From positions 462,798,072-462,862,071 of the forward strand of contig NC_081406.1 in the NCBI RefSeq assembly GCF_030272615.1: a stretch of DNA of 64,000 nucleotides. Reading direction: 5' to 3'. The stretch's first letter is position 1, and each line of letters starts with the position of its first letter. The position numbers and the translations under genes were made by a program. Shown piece by piece: positions 47,811 through 59,543 of the stretch. The stretch is from Cryptomeria japonica. Lineage: Eukaryota > Streptophyta > Pinopsida > Cupressales > Cupressaceae. The notes under the pieces were generated by a model that was given only the letters and a program-made list of their open reading frames with translations, did not search any database and was not told the DNA's origin.

Positions 47811-47993
47811 AAGGTATGGTAGTGATGGTTTAGAAGAAACTTGATAACTAGGTTGTCTTTGACATGAATACGACTTAATGGAGGATCGATTTGAATGGCA
47901 AGTTGTATGAAGGGATATGACCACCCTGATTTGGATGATAGTTGGTGTTTCAAAGGACAAAATTGAATGTTGATGGAGATGACGGACTTTTAG
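47811..47993 (-). other. Region next to the Tat 5' LTR where the primer-binding site should lie
   Basis: On the minus strand the 5' LTR ends CTCTTCA and is followed by CTAAAAGTCCGTCATCTCC. I cannot match this to a known plant tRNA 3' end; no TGG starts the site. Either it is mutated, an unusual primer is used, or the junction has been rearranged. Confidence 0.4.
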
Positions 47994-49122
47994 TGAAGAG
48001 TGGAAAATAGATTTGAAAGGTAAACTAATCAAAACATAACGAAATAAACATGCAGAATGCTAAAATATCATTAAAAGACCATTTCACCTTGCTATTTTAC
48101 CTTCTCCTTCCGATTGAGCTTGATGAAGTGAAGGCGCCCCTTGATAATGCTCCACTTGATGTGCTCCTTTGATTGATGGATGTGGATGGCTCTCCAATGT
48201 TGTGCACAAATGGAATGGATTTGAAAAATGATAAAAATGAGATGATCAAGTTTCCAAGATGATTTCCTGGGCTCAAAAGGGCAGCATAAACTTACTAGAT
48301 TTCGAGATGTTTTGAATGAAGGGATGGAACAATATTTTATAGGAAGAGGAGAGGAAAATGGATGGCTAGGATGAATTCGAGATAAAGGGCTAAGATTTAC
48401 TTGTGAGCTCACACAAGGTCCAAGAGAGGGTGTGGAGACCAAGAAATATGCCTTAAAGGCATTTCGTATCTCCACACTCTACAAGATGCATTCGAGGAAT
48501 TAAAAATTCTCCAAAAATGGATATTATGGGGATTACAAGAATAAAAAAGAATTAAAAATTCCTTGGGAGAGGGAAATGCCTAGAGGAATGTGAGATTTCA
48601 AAAATCTTACATTCATCTAGAAAAAGAGCATTTAAAGCTGTGGCTGGATGAAAGGACAAAGAGTTGACTTTGTGGCTAATCATGATGATTAGCCATTAAT
48701 GACTCATTAGGAGGGGGATTAGAGGAAATGTTAGGTGGGATTTATATTTGTAGGAGAATTTGACTAGGAGAGAGAATGAGTGGAGGGAATAAAAAATTAG
48801 AAGAATAATGTTAAGTGAGTTTAGGGAGTTTCTAGAAGAATTTATTAGGTTAATGATGAATTAAGAAGATGATTTGTAGGAATCATGTAGGTTAACTAAT
48901 TAATTGGAATTAATTAGCTAAGAGGAAGATTTGTGATGATTTGATTTTTTAGAAGAATAAAGAAAGGGATTGATTTATTAAATAAATCAATCATATGATA
49001 TAGTGACAATATTAATTATATTTAATTAATATTGAGAAGAGTTTTAATTAACATAATTAATTAATTAATTAATTATGTGAGGAATTGAAAATAATTAAAA
49101 TAATTATTTTTAAGTGTCTACA
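47994..49122 (-). repeat. 5' LTR of the Tat element
   Basis: 1129 bp, the partner of 27895-29022, with the conserved TATA box at 48333-48341 (minus strand). To its right, on the minus strand, a purine-rich sequence (AAGAGAGAAGCTAAG) precedes the LTR start, which is unexpected for a 5' LTR. Confidence 0.9.
48333..48341 (-). promoter_or_regulatory. TATA box in the Tat 5' LTR
   Basis: TATAAAATA on the minus strand, conserved with the other LTR. It is the likely promoter of the gag-pol transcript reading leftwards. Confidence 0.65.
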
Positions 49123-50680
49123 CTTAGCTTCTCTCTTAGGCTTATGAAAAATGGGACAGACAGAGTTTTGACACAATTTTGGACTTTGTGTGGGTAATGA
49201 CTTGGACAATTGTTTGTGTCTTGACAAATGTTTTTGCAAAGTGTTTGGGGATAGTGATGTGTTTTTAGTCTACTCTTGGCAAGTATGTATCAAACAAAGC
49301 AAACACAGTGATCAAATGCATAATATATCAAAGACACTCATGCTCATATACAACATTCTTAAGGCTGGCAAGGACAATAGTCATTGAATCCCAATTGGTT
49401 TCCCATCTACGCTTACCTAGAGCGGACACTTAGATGCTTGACCCCACTGGCTCCCCTCCACGACACTCACTTCTTGAGGCAGCCAAGCATCAATTCCCAT
49501 GAAAACTCCTTATGGCGAACTTTGTGTCTCTACTAAGGGTCGTAAGAATATGGGCCGCTTCAGAGGTCCGACCTCCTACACCAATGACTAGAAGGTTTTT
49601 GGCCACTATGAACAAGGTGTTTAGTAAGTCTTCCCATTAGGAGCTACCCTTCGAAGTTGCACAAGCACAATTGAGGCCTATAGCCCAACGAAGCACCAAG
49701 AACTTAGTAGTCACGCAAGCGTTATTGAGATCTCTAGGATCCTACTATGCACCCAAAGTGAGTGAACTCTCATATAGCCCCAACCATTAACCCTTTCATA
49801 GTCAATGGCCTATTTATTATAGTGAGTTGGGAACCCCAGGTCTGGGTGTACTCACTTGGGTTGTTCCCCTCTTGCCTTCTCAAAGAGCAAGTTGGGAGGG
49901 CAGGCCCACTAGAGGTAAACACACAATCAAACAAGAAAAGGTTGGAGGGTCTGGATTTCTGATCGTCTAGTAAGACGAGAGAATACTTTCCTACCTTTAT
50001 GCTTTTCTTAAAGACACATAAGACAATGGTTCATTACATTTTAATTAATATCTAGGTGCCTAATTTAAATAAATGCACAATATTTGGTTGAATCAACTAG
50101 GCAACCTACAAAACCACTTGATTAGTAGTTTGAAAAATGGAGTCTTCAAAAAGCGTCCTGCAAAACAACTTGATTAGTAGTTTGGAAAAATAGAGTCTTC
50201 AACAAGCGTCCTGCAAAAAACAACAAAATGACAAAAATATTAATTTTATTTTTATTTTTTGGGAATGAATAGAAAAATATAAATAAATTTTTTTTTACTA
50301 ATGACAAATGTGGATTTGAAGAAAACTTTGATGTGTAAATGGGGTTTGACTAGGTTTTTGCCACTTTCCAAGGGATAGGCAAGCGAAAAATGGGGATTTT
50401 GGAGGAGAGATGAAGGAATGGAAAAATTTGTCCAAGAGGGACAAAGAAGCAAAAGTTGGAGATGGATAATATGAGTTAAATTTGGAGGTGATTGGATAAA
50501 AGGGGAAGGAGTTATGACAAAACCTAAAAATAGAGAAATATGAGATTTTGGGCTTCAAAAAGTGAATTTTTTGGATAAGGCCTCCAAGGAAGGAAATGTG
50601 GAAAATGGCAATGCGGAGAATCTGGTGAAGTTTGGAGGAAAATGGAGTTGAGATAAAGAAGATATGGAAAAAGAAAAGAA
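49123..50680. other. Non-coding spacer right of the Tat element
   Basis: No supported gene. A segment at about 50105-50155 is repeated at 50156-50215 (CTTGATTAGTAGTTTG, then TAGAGTCTTCA or GGAGTCTTCA, then AGCGTCCTGCAAAA). The block 49380-49960 is more GC-rich and punctuated with TCTAGGATCC-like words. It is probably non-coding retroelement sequence. Confidence 0.5.
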
Positions 50681-50788
50681 TTTAACAGAGCAAACAGAAA
50701 CCCTAGATTTAACAAAGTAGACAGAAACCTTGGATTTAATAGAGCAGACAAAAACCCTGGATTTAACAAAGCAAACAGAAACCCTAGA
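50680..50788 (-). repeat. Short tandem repeat, about 27 bp, four copies
   Basis: Units reading GATTTAACAAAGCAGACAGA and variants, followed by AACCCTAG or AACCCTGG, adjoin the left edge of the right-hand 1.2-kb direct repeat. Confidence 0.8.
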
Positions 50789-51985
50789 TTTTTGACTTAT
50801 ACTCCCTCTCGCTTTCCATTTTCAGTCATGTTGGCTTCATTTCTTCCCTATTATTGTTTTGAGGTTCCATTTTGACCTCTTCTTTAACCCCATAGTGTCG
50901 CATTCATTCCTTCTCCGTCCGATGACCTGCTTTGACCCAATTTACCTATTCCTGCTCGGTTTTATCCAGTATGACCTAATTTTCCAATCTTTGCTCAAAT
51001 ATTTCCATTTTTTTTCTAAAACTTCTCAATTCTTTCTAAATTCACCTATTTTGACCAAAATTGACTTAATTTTACCGAATTAAGGTCTTTGAGCATCAGG
51101 TTGACTAATTGCGCTTTTAGGTTTAATTAATTCTTTAATTAATTAAGTCTCTTCTTACTAATTCTTCTTCTTTAAATCTTTCATCATTTAATCAAACATC
51201 TCCCTTTTTAATAATAACTAAATAATATTAAATAGTTTAATTAATTCTGATTCACCGCCTTTATTAAATGATTTTAATAATCTAATTAAAAAATTTCACT
51301 TCTAATGCCTTATAGTTGAATAATTTATTTGAATTATTCAATTAGCTAAGTATGTCATCAAAATTAAATAAAAATCTTTATTTATTTAATTTTCTAATTA
51401 TATTCTCATACGAGGATAATATCTTCTTTTTTAATTATTACTTGCAAAATATCCTCCTAATTTTTTAAAATGGTGATATCATCTTGGATATTTATGAGAT
51501 TTCTCTTTGATTTTTGAAAATTGTGTTTTTTGGAAATATGTCATTATATCTTCTTTTTTTTTTCAAAAATGAGGTATGTGTTGGGACTTCAAAATAATGG
51601 TCAAATTTTGAAGACCCAGGTTCAAAATTTTGTTAAATGCATTCATAATTGCCTTGTAGAACGGGCCTGAGTAGCTCAGTTTGTGAGCTCATATTTTTGC
51701 ACCAGTGAAAAGTCATGTAAAATCCTCTTAAAAGATTGTTATACACCTTGAAAAGATGCCATTATTCCATTTTCATCTTTCCTGGACCAGATTTGATGTG
51801 TTTGTGAAGTCTCCTTTGAAGGTCTTGAGGTTAGGGTTGTTCTTTGCACCTTTTGCACATTTCTGAGTAACTCACTTTGAGCAGTTGTATATTCGTGTCA
51901 AATGATCGCCATGCCAGACTAATATTTTCTTGTGATTGTGTACTATTTATTGAAGCCCCATGAACTGTTTGACAGGATTTCCAAG
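50789..51985 (+). repeat. 1.2-kb direct repeat, right copy
   Basis: The partner of 26697-27894. This copy continues past the left copy's breakpoint into AAGTTGATTCC and related sequence to about 52740, so it shows what lay beyond the junction before the Tat LTR was joined there. Confidence 0.85.
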
Positions 51986-52965
51986 TTGATTCCAATTGCA
52001 AAAAGTTTAGTTTTGCAAACTAGACTGTGTCAAACGGCAGTCGGGAGCCTTCTTTGTGAATTTTTATTTCACACCTAGTTCACTTGATTTTCAAAGTGGT
52101 TGTACCCTATGACTATCTATAAAATTATTTTCCATTTTCCCAGTTTATAGTCCCCCAACTCCTTGTTTGATCAATTTTTCAGAGCCCATTCCAAATGAAT
52201 TTTTTCAGGGTTCCATGATCAGCATGCTCGATTTTTTAGAGGCAACATTGAAGGTTAATATTTTTCACATGTGACCTAATCAGGTCAAACCCTCATCCCC
52301 GCCTATTCATGGTAACTTGATGTACTAGCGTGCCAAGTGGTAGCTCATGAGATGAAAAATTTGATATTCTTACAACTTAGGTTTTTGATGGTACTCAAGT
52401 TGATTTATCAGGTTTAGCTTTAGATAAACCTGAGTAGGGGACTTTGAAGGTTAATATATTTTTCCTTAGTTGTCATTTTGATGATACATCTGATTCCCTG
52501 GATTATTTGTATTACATTCAATCAGTGTGCCAGTGTGCAGACCCTAATCAAGTGTTTTGATCAATTTTTGAAGTTGATTCCAGGGGCTACTCAGGTGTTT
52601 TCAACAAAATTTCAAAGTTGCAAAATGCCAAGTTTGATGACCACTTATTCAATTTCTCACATCCCGGATGCATCCACTTAGTGTTTTAGAGAATTTCTCC
52701 AGGTTCAATTGCCCAAAAATAAAAAAAATTCTTAGTCAGACCCACCTAGGGCCCGACAGTTGATGAAGCCCAAAGACGCAGAATAAAGTTCATTAAGAAA
52801 ATATAATTTAAATCATTCCAATTTAAATAATGTTGTATATGGTATTGGTTCAAATAAAGACACAAACAAAATAAATTAAATCACTTGTGCAGTTTAATTT
52901 GAGTGGCAAAACAAGCAAGATTATTCAAATCATTGAAAATGATATATTTAATCATTATTAAATGG
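51986..52965. other. Continuation of the right repeat and AT-rich spacer; no gene seen
   Basis: Non-coding. A TGATCAATTTTT word occurs twice (52167 and 52558 regions), and AGTTGATTCCA occurs at 51987 and 52570, hinting at an old internal duplication. A CCCGACA-type possible LTR end lies near 52752. Confidence 0.45.
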
Positions 52966-53153
52966 TTTACTAGAATATTGTTAAGAATTTTATACGAGAA
53001 ATGAGATCAATGATGAATATACATGTTTCAATGATTTGATAAAAGTAAAAATATATAATTTTACTAGAATATTGTTAAGAAATTTATACGAGAAATGAGA
53101 TCAATGATTAACATACATGTTTCAATGATTTGTTAAAAGTAAAAATATATAAT
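52966..53153. repeat. Two-copy tandem duplication of 94 bp
   Basis: TTTACTAGAATATTGTTAAG starts at 52966 and again at 53060. The units differ at only a few positions. Confidence 0.9.
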
Positions 53154-54230
53154 AAGGTTCCAATATGTTCAATCATCCAACAAATGACGAAGCATCCATC
53201 GTGAATGGTAGGCCCTTTCTTTGGAGGCATCATTGGAGAAAAATAATTGAAACTTTTTACAAGTTTATTATCCCGCAACATGTAATATGAATTAATATTG
53301 CGAGATAATAAGCATTAATTTTTTATTATCCCGTACTTAGTATCAAAGCGAGTAAAGAACCATGTGCGATAAGGGATGGGCGTGAGGAGAAGGACTCTCA
53401 TCTACCCTGCGTAGCACCCAGAGCATCGAAAGACATCACTCACGGTAAAACGATGCAACGCAGAGGAATTCTTTTGATTACCCCACGTGACAAGCAAGGT
53501 AGTTGAGATGGTCATGGGGCAAATACTGAGTGACTCAATATACTGCACAAGGTAAGGTTTGGATGGAGGGGCAAACCTCTCTGTGCTATCCCGCAACCCA
53601 CAATAGAGTATCTCAAGCACCATGTGGGCTAAGTGGGTATGCAGAGCAATGGCAGTGATCTTCTTATCTCACGTGGTAGAAGAGGCGGCCCAAGACACCA
53701 TGCGGGATAAGCTTGACAGAAACTAAGAAACAAACGCAAGTCAAAGAAATGAAAACGGGATAGAACAAGATTAGGGCAACATAATTTGAAGGTGAAGTTT
53801 AGAGTTGTGTAAGAAAAAAAATGCTCCCACAGCCGCCATTGTTGCAGGGAGTCATCCCCTTTAGCAGAGAACTTAGCGGAGATCCTTCCCCCGCGCCATA
53901 ATCTCATAAAATGGAAATCATTATCTGCTCAGTGGGTGGAGGATGATTATCAAATATCAATTTGGAGCTATGTGAATGGCCTCCATGCCCAGTGATTCTT
54001 CGAATCAACGCCATAACAGAGACTAACTGCAAATCCAGACCTTTCAAAATGCAGGTTGTGAGTTTTTCACCTCCATGCATCGTGTCTTTTATGGATTGTA
54101 ATTGGAATTTATGAGAAGATAGGTGCGCAGTTTAAAGACTCAAAAAATCTGTATGGTCCTATGCATTATTTTCTGTGTATGGAGATATGGGCAACACTCA
54201 AGATTGTACTCAGAGCAAATAAGAAAGCAA
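53154..54230. other. Spacer with a recurrent GCGGGATAA motif
   Basis: No gene supported. A small inverted repeat (TATTATCCCGCAA at 53267-53279 and TTGCGAGATAATA at 53298-53310) forms a hairpin with one mismatch. TATCCCGCA, GCGATAAGGG and GCGGGATAAG words recur to about 53710. The block 53340-53900 is richer in GC than its surroundings. Confidence 0.5.
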
Positions 54231-55330
54231 CTCATATGTGTTGAGAATTCATAGATGGTAAATAGCTAAAGATTTTGCCTCTTATTAATGAAGCATGTTG
54301 CCAGGGTTTGGATCCATGAGAAATCTTTGCATTTTGCATTCTCTTATTTGTTTTTTTTCCCCGGTCCCAGACACCTAGTGGCTCGGCTATGTTGAAAATA
54401 TGGGAGATAATGAGCACATGGCTACTTGAGATTGGTTCACAGGTTATGAATTTACCAATAATGAAATATGGGAGGCGATCATGTCGTTTGGGTATGGTTA
54501 ATATTTGCATGAGCATTGTTTGATGTAAGCGCGAAGAGGTTCGAAGGTAAGAGAGAGGCATTTTAGAAAGATGGGCAACGTGATATTACACATTCCCAGT
54601 AGTTTCCAAATCAAATATGAATTATTCACATATGCAGATGAGCGCATTGCTATTGTGCATACCTTTTATTGTTTGCAGGTTATTAACACAGTAGGACTTG
54701 TTCTTGCTGTGATAAGCTGTCCAAATGTTTTTTTGGACAATTTGCAAAGGAAAAATTCACCACAAAGGTTTGTTAAGGTGAAGTCGTGAGCTCCTGCCTA
54801 GCTTTGAAAGGTGTCTGATCATTATACCTAAGGTTTTCAAACATTGTGCCCCATGATATTTCCAAAAGATGGGAAAGTGCCCGATATAAAACAAATGAAG
54901 GCTAACATGAAAGGGCATGAGAAAATTTCAAGGGAGGATGTCGTATATTGGAGTCAATGGCAAATAACGGGTGAATTTCATGTAGAAATAGAATTAAAAT
55001 CAATAATGTGTATATATAGAAAATGCATCTATGAGCATGAGACGGAAAACGTAGGCCCTTCAGCAGTCGGTCTCATTGTCTCAATTGGCATTCACCTTGA
55101 AGAAGGGGAAACACAAAACATTTAGGGGCTTATTGTTTCATGTAGAATGCTTCCAAGCATCGAATTTTGGCAAAGGGGCACTCATGTCGATGTTGTCATC
55201 ATCAAATAAGACACATGTTGCAAGGGGTGACATTGGCAGGAATAGTAAAAGTGCTCTTTTATATTTCCACTATATGCAACAATTTGAATTATTTTTCAAA
55301 AAATTTAGGCTCAGATATAATGTACAATAA
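54231..55330. other. Possible decayed gene relic, unidentified
   Basis: Short frames on both strands (54561-54232 minus; 54571-54789 and 54844-55125 plus) have a fairly protein-like composition. The minus frame (HQTMLMQILTIPK, SSHVLIISHIFNIAEP) faintly recalls the N-terminus of a pentatricopeptide-repeat protein, but I see no repeat periodicity, and the plus-strand frames do not fit with it. I do not assign a function. Confidence 0.25.
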
Positions 55331-56200
55331 ATAGCCTACAGATGACATGATGCTCCAGTGTAGATTATGTATGCAGAACAAGGTCATTACCAACATTGTG
55401 GAGAAGTACAAAATTATATTTTGGGGATATTATGTCATATGTGGATGATTATTTTGAGAAGGTGAGACTACCTTAGTTTTCCATAAAAAATAAATATTGT
55501 TTTACCCTAAATGTACAACAAGTGGAACTATATGAGATGACAAATTGACAAAATGTGTTACAATAGGGCAGAGTATTTTTGCTTCTCTCTAAGGAAGAGA
55601 TTAAAATGCTTGAGTAGGATGTTGCGTAATGTCTTTTACATGCAGGATCATTAAGTATTATTGCAAGAAAAACTAAGCTAATGGGTGTTGATGTAAGGCA
55701 TTAATACTTAGATTTTACTAATTACAATTCAAACAATTTGGGTGTAAGGTTGCATATTGAGAGTAGACTTTGCTTCCCACTAGATGTAGGCACTGGTTAT
55801 GTGTTTATTTTTAGATTTTCATAATCAAATGATGTTTTATCTCCAAGTCTCTTTTATTTTCAGTTCATAGGAGTAGGTGTAGAGTAGAAAACTTATCCCA
55901 AGTGTTGAGTGGTAGTTGACAAGCCAAGATTGTAGCCAAATCTCAGTTTCATGCACTTTCCTTGGCATATACACATTGGGATATCTACTGAAATCAGTGA
56001 TGCCTTGAGTGTTGGCAGCTATAAGTTATTTCAGCATTGCTTAGGTCTACCTTCCTTGGTCTTGCAGATCCAAAAGTGTTGGAGATTTCAATTTTGTGAC
56101 TGAATCTCGTTCATTGGCCAAATCCATCCTTAAACCTATGGATGGGAAAGTGGATAAATCTCTAGGGTTTTAGGATCTATTGATTTGGGAACCAAAAAAT
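55331..56200. other. AT-rich spacer, possibly the end of an LTR
   Basis: No gene seen. If the primer-like sequence at 56201 is real, the 5' LTR of a decayed gypsy element should end just before it. Confidence 0.4.
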
Positions 56201-56219
56201 TGGCGACTCTGTTAGGGAT
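56201..56219 (+). promoter_or_regulatory. Possible gypsy primer-binding site
   Basis: TGGCGACTCTGTTAGGGAT resembles leader sequences that follow the LTR in many plant gypsy elements. A similar phrase, ACTCTATTGGGGATC, recurs near 56321. No paired LTR has been found, so the call is tentative. Confidence 0.35.
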
Positions 56220-56999
56220 AAGATAATGAAATGTCTTAAGTCTCCAATAAAATATTATTAATTTATCATTCTAAAGATTCTAGTGGCCTCTCCATCTGAG
56301 ATGCAACCAACATACTGGTAACTCTATTGGGGATCAAAGTCATAAATCCATATGGGAAGAGTCAGCAAAGTGAAGAATCAAACTTTTGTTTTAGATGTTG
56401 AGTGGTTTTCAGCCTGGATGGTCTCTTATAGGTGCGTGTTTGAAGAAGTTTCAGGTAGCTTTGCTGAAGAAAAGAAGACATAGAATGAAAGAAAACCTTG
56501 AATAACTTTCAGTTGTTCAAAAGAAAATTCCTCGACAAATAGGTGGTGACTCTCACATTCAAGAACCTCAAGAACAAATCGAAGAGCTTAGATTTGAAGA
56601 TCTTTTCAGCCAAAGAAATAAGTCATCAACTGCTGCAACTTTTCCAAGTATTTTCTTTTGAAGTATTTGTGAAAACCACAATATATAAAGTTCTAAAATG
56701 AACCCTTATTTGGTGTTACAACACTGGTAAGAAGGGAAAAATAGTTAGTTTCCAACTTTCATGCTTCTTTGTGCTAAGTTTCAGTCAATGTTTTATGTTG
56801 AAAGATGTGTGTTATGTTGTCATAGGTTCATTTAGAGAGTCCTTAAGTCCAATTTTCAGTGATTATTGTATCATCTTTGCTTAAGACTTTGTTTGAAAGG
56901 AAAGAGTCATGGTAAAACTACAACTGCAAATTGTTTTAATGAAGAGTTGTAAAGTCAAGAAATATGTATTGCCCTAGTTTTGATCTAGGCATAATGAAT

Positions 57000-58205
57000 A
57001 ATCAACAACTTGAGAAAGGTCCATCTAGAATGATGTTCATCCCTGAGAGATATAGACCTTTAGATTTCACACATTTAGGGATACCCAAATCCCTTTCCCA
57101 TGGAGCTCAAAGATCAAGTACCCTTTTTTCATGCAAGTGATTCTAAGTGAACAACCAAGCACATATAGTCATTCAATGAGTTTGTTGAATATTTTTAGAT
57201 TCATGCTAAAGATGTTGTCATGAAGTTTTTTGTGAGCTCTTTGAGAGATAGTGTGAAGGATTGGTATGAAAGTCTACCCTCCCAGAGTTAATCTTCATGG
57301 CATGATTTCAAAGGCTATTCTTGAGTTGGTTCGATGATGACAATGAATTCTATGGATAACCCTTTGAGTCTCAGAATGTACCAACATATGAGAATGTAGT
57401 GTATGCACAAGAGCAACATGCGTCAAGTGTTGATAATGCTTTTCAATATGTGAATGTCCCTGCTATGCCTATGTATATTCCTCAATATTATGAGAATTTT
57501 TGTCAACCTTGAGTCACATATGAATGTAGTCCAAGTCTTATGAATCCAGTGGCATATGTTAGTGTGTAGATGAATATCAAAAGGTTAGAGGTAAATTAGC
57601 ACATGCACTATTGTCAAGGTTTTGGAAGGAATTGCAAAGCATTCTCGTAAGCTTCACACTTGAAGATTCAACATGGAATGATTTATTCTTGCAAATTTAT
57701 GAAACTAGTGCTATTCATTGGCCAAAGGAGTTGAAACCAGTTGGTCTAGATCATATTATTGGATGGATTGACATGATTGAAGGTTTCAAGTCTAAGATTG
57801 CACTTAATAATGAACATCAATTTGTTCACAATGAAAACACGGAACAAGAAAGTGATAAGAAAATATGCAGATTGGTAGTGATGCCCCATTCATAGTTAAA
57901 GAAGAAACACATTGTTAACCAGAGATAAATATTATTTGTCAATAACAGATAGATGAGGAATGCACACCTGAAATGGAATGTCACGATAACCTAAATATGG
58001 ATAAATATGACCATCTTGGGGGTCAATTTTTTTTCTTCTAGAGAGTGATTGCGATTTTAAGAAGGTTGTTGGAGATTCAATCTCCCATATTGAAACAAAC
58101 ATATGTTCATATGAATCCATTGAGTTTTCAGGTTGCAAGGAAGACATTGAAGCTAAGGAGGACCATGCTTTGCAAGAGAATGATGCTGGTGGCCTTGATG
58201 AGGAC
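57000..58205 (+). pseudogene. Decayed gypsy-type gag relic
   Basis: Fragments in shifting frames. KDVVMKFFVSSLRDSVKDWYESLP (57210-57280 region) matches the core of the retrotransposon gag domain, where the family reads like RF...L.G.A..WY.SLP. The open piece 57611-57895 (IGWIDMIEGFKSKIAL) and an acidic stretch up to the microsatellite at 58208 (KEDIEAKEDHALQEND) may be more of the same polyprotein. No knuckle, protease or RT is seen. Confidence 0.45.
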
Positions 58206-58207
58206 AA

Positions 58208-58362
58208 CATATATATACATATACATATATAAATACATACATGCATACATACATACATACATACATACATACATACATACATGTATACATACATACATAC
58301 ATACATACAAACACACACACATATATAGAAACACACACACACATTTATATATACATATACAT

Positions 58363-58393
<31 letters not shown>

Positions 58394-58432
58394 CATACAT
58401 ACATACATGTATCTATACCCACACACACACAT
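58208..58432. repeat. Compound ATAC/TACA and CA microsatellite
   Basis: About 225 bases of TACA/CATA tetranucleotides with short TA and CA runs. It generates long spurious Tyr/His/Thr and Cys/Val/Met frames on both strands. Confidence 0.97.
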
Positions 58433-58821
58433 ATTTGAAAGATGTTTATAAAGAAACCTTAATTAAGATAATATTTAATTATTTTAATTTTTAAAATCTA
58501 ATTTAAATTTAACAAAAACATTTTTGAAAAATAATTATATGTAGTTTTGAAAATTGTTTATAAAGCAAACTTCACATAATATAAAAGAAAAAATGACCTT
58601 GCCGAATAGATAAGATTAATATTTGAAACATACATATATCTAAGTGTATTCTTAATATTCTAACACTATGTTGCTTCATATTCCAAATAGGTTATATGGA
58701 TTGTGTTAATTTAAATATAGGCTATAAAATAAAGCACAATAAAACCAATGGTTTGAAATTATGTGTGAATACAACAACACACTACTAATTCTACCTAATC
58801 GTAACTCTAAATGTATATTCT
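58433..58821. other. AT-rich spacer; no gene seen
   Basis: AT-rich DNA without coding signal. TATTCTAACACTAT occurs at about 58657 and again at 58816, next to the MITE-like hairpin. Confidence 0.6.
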
Positions 58822-59048
58822 AACACTATTGGTAGGAACTTGATGCATTGAGTCCCTTGTTTCTGTAATGTCATTTAGATGATGCTTCATACATTTCATC
58901 TCTTGAATTAAAATAGTTAGAAAAAATTCAAATTTTTTTATTTATGTAAAGTTGGAAATTCTTTTCTTTATGAAAATGTAAATTATTTTGTTTATGTTTT
59001 ATTTATGAAACAAGGGACACAATGCATCAAGTTCTTGTCAATAGTGTT
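58822..59048. mobile_element. MITE-like hairpin with 42-bp inverted arms
   Basis: Arm 58822-58863 and arm 59007-59048 are inverted copies with about four mismatches over 42 bases; the 143-bp spacer is AT-rich. The size (227 bp), AT-rich core and long terminal inverted repeats suit a miniature inverted-repeat transposable element. I cannot define a target duplication, because the right side runs into a GA repeat. Confidence 0.6.
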
Positions 59049-59079
59049 GAGAGAGAGGGGGGTGGGGTAGTCAAAGGAT

Positions 59080-59081
59080 GT

Positions 59082-59164
<83 letters not shown>
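59080..59164. repeat. (GA)n microsatellite
   Basis: About 80 bases of perfect GA repeat, followed by impure GATA/GAGA-rich DNA to about 59300. Minus-strand Ser/Leu frames here are artefacts of the repeat. Confidence 0.98.
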
Positions 59165-59166
<2 letters not shown>

Positions 59167-59543
59167 CAATGGAGCAAATAAGAGAGAGATATGTAGATAA
59201 TGAGACATAGATAGAGAGGGAGAGGAGATATTTGAAGAAAAAGATAGAGGGGGAGTAGTTAGAAATAAAGATAGACATAGAGAGATAGGGATAGGGAGGG
59301 ATAAACAAAGAATTTGTCTATGAGTATTATTAGTTATAAAATCATTTAAAATATATTTATTAGTTACAAATGACATTCTATATATTTACATGATATGAGC
59401 TAAACAGTTATAAATCAATATTTAAAAGATAAAGGTAGATAATATCATTAGAGCATTGTTATAATATGTTTATCTGAATATTTTAAAATCCGTATATGTA
59501 TTCTCAATTTTTTATAGACATAATAAATTTCATTGAATTTAAA
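59165..59543. other. Purine-rich then AT-rich spacer; no gene seen
   Basis: Impure GATA/GAGGG repeats to about 59300, then AT-rich DNA. Nothing coding is supported. Confidence 0.6.

Larger units (their letters stand above)
27895..49122 (-). mobile_element. Tat-lineage Ty3/gypsy retrotransposon with two nested insertions
   Basis: A minus-strand element with 1.13-kb LTRs at 47994-49122 (5') and 27895-29022 (3'). From right to left it encodes gag, retropepsin, a G-patch-like segment, RT, RNase H, a second RNase H of the archaeal type, and integrase; the dual RNase H is the hallmark of the Tat lineage. A long 3' internal region holds a tandem array. A copia element (29958-34801) and a 4.2-kb LTR-like insertion (37772-41984) interrupt it. 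Without them it would be about 12.2 kb. The outer flanks (TTTCC on the left, CTTAG on the right) do not form a target duplication, so one end has been rearranged. Confidence 0.88.

Noticed and set aside
50240-50790. Minus-strand Pro/Ser/Phe-rich frames
   Set aside because: Low-complexity pyrimidine-rich DNA and a 27-bp tandem repeat account for them.
53629-53907. 92-codon minus-strand frame as a host gene
   Set aside because: No recognisable motif and no flanking exons or regulatory signals, and it lies within a block of recurrent motifs.
54232-54561. Pentatricopeptide-repeat gene remnant on the minus strand
   Set aside because: Only a vague N-terminal likeness; no 35-residue repeat and no supporting neighbouring frame.
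58208-58432. CRISPR-like regular repetition
   Set aside because: Simple tetranucleotide repeat without spacers, in a plant context.
57932-58494. Frames of Tyr/Cys/Val/Met and Tyr/Ile/His/Thr repeats on both strands
   Set aside because: They are created by the TACA microsatellite.
59027-59376. Ser/Leu-repeat frames on the minus strand
   Set aside because: They are created by the (GA)n repeat.
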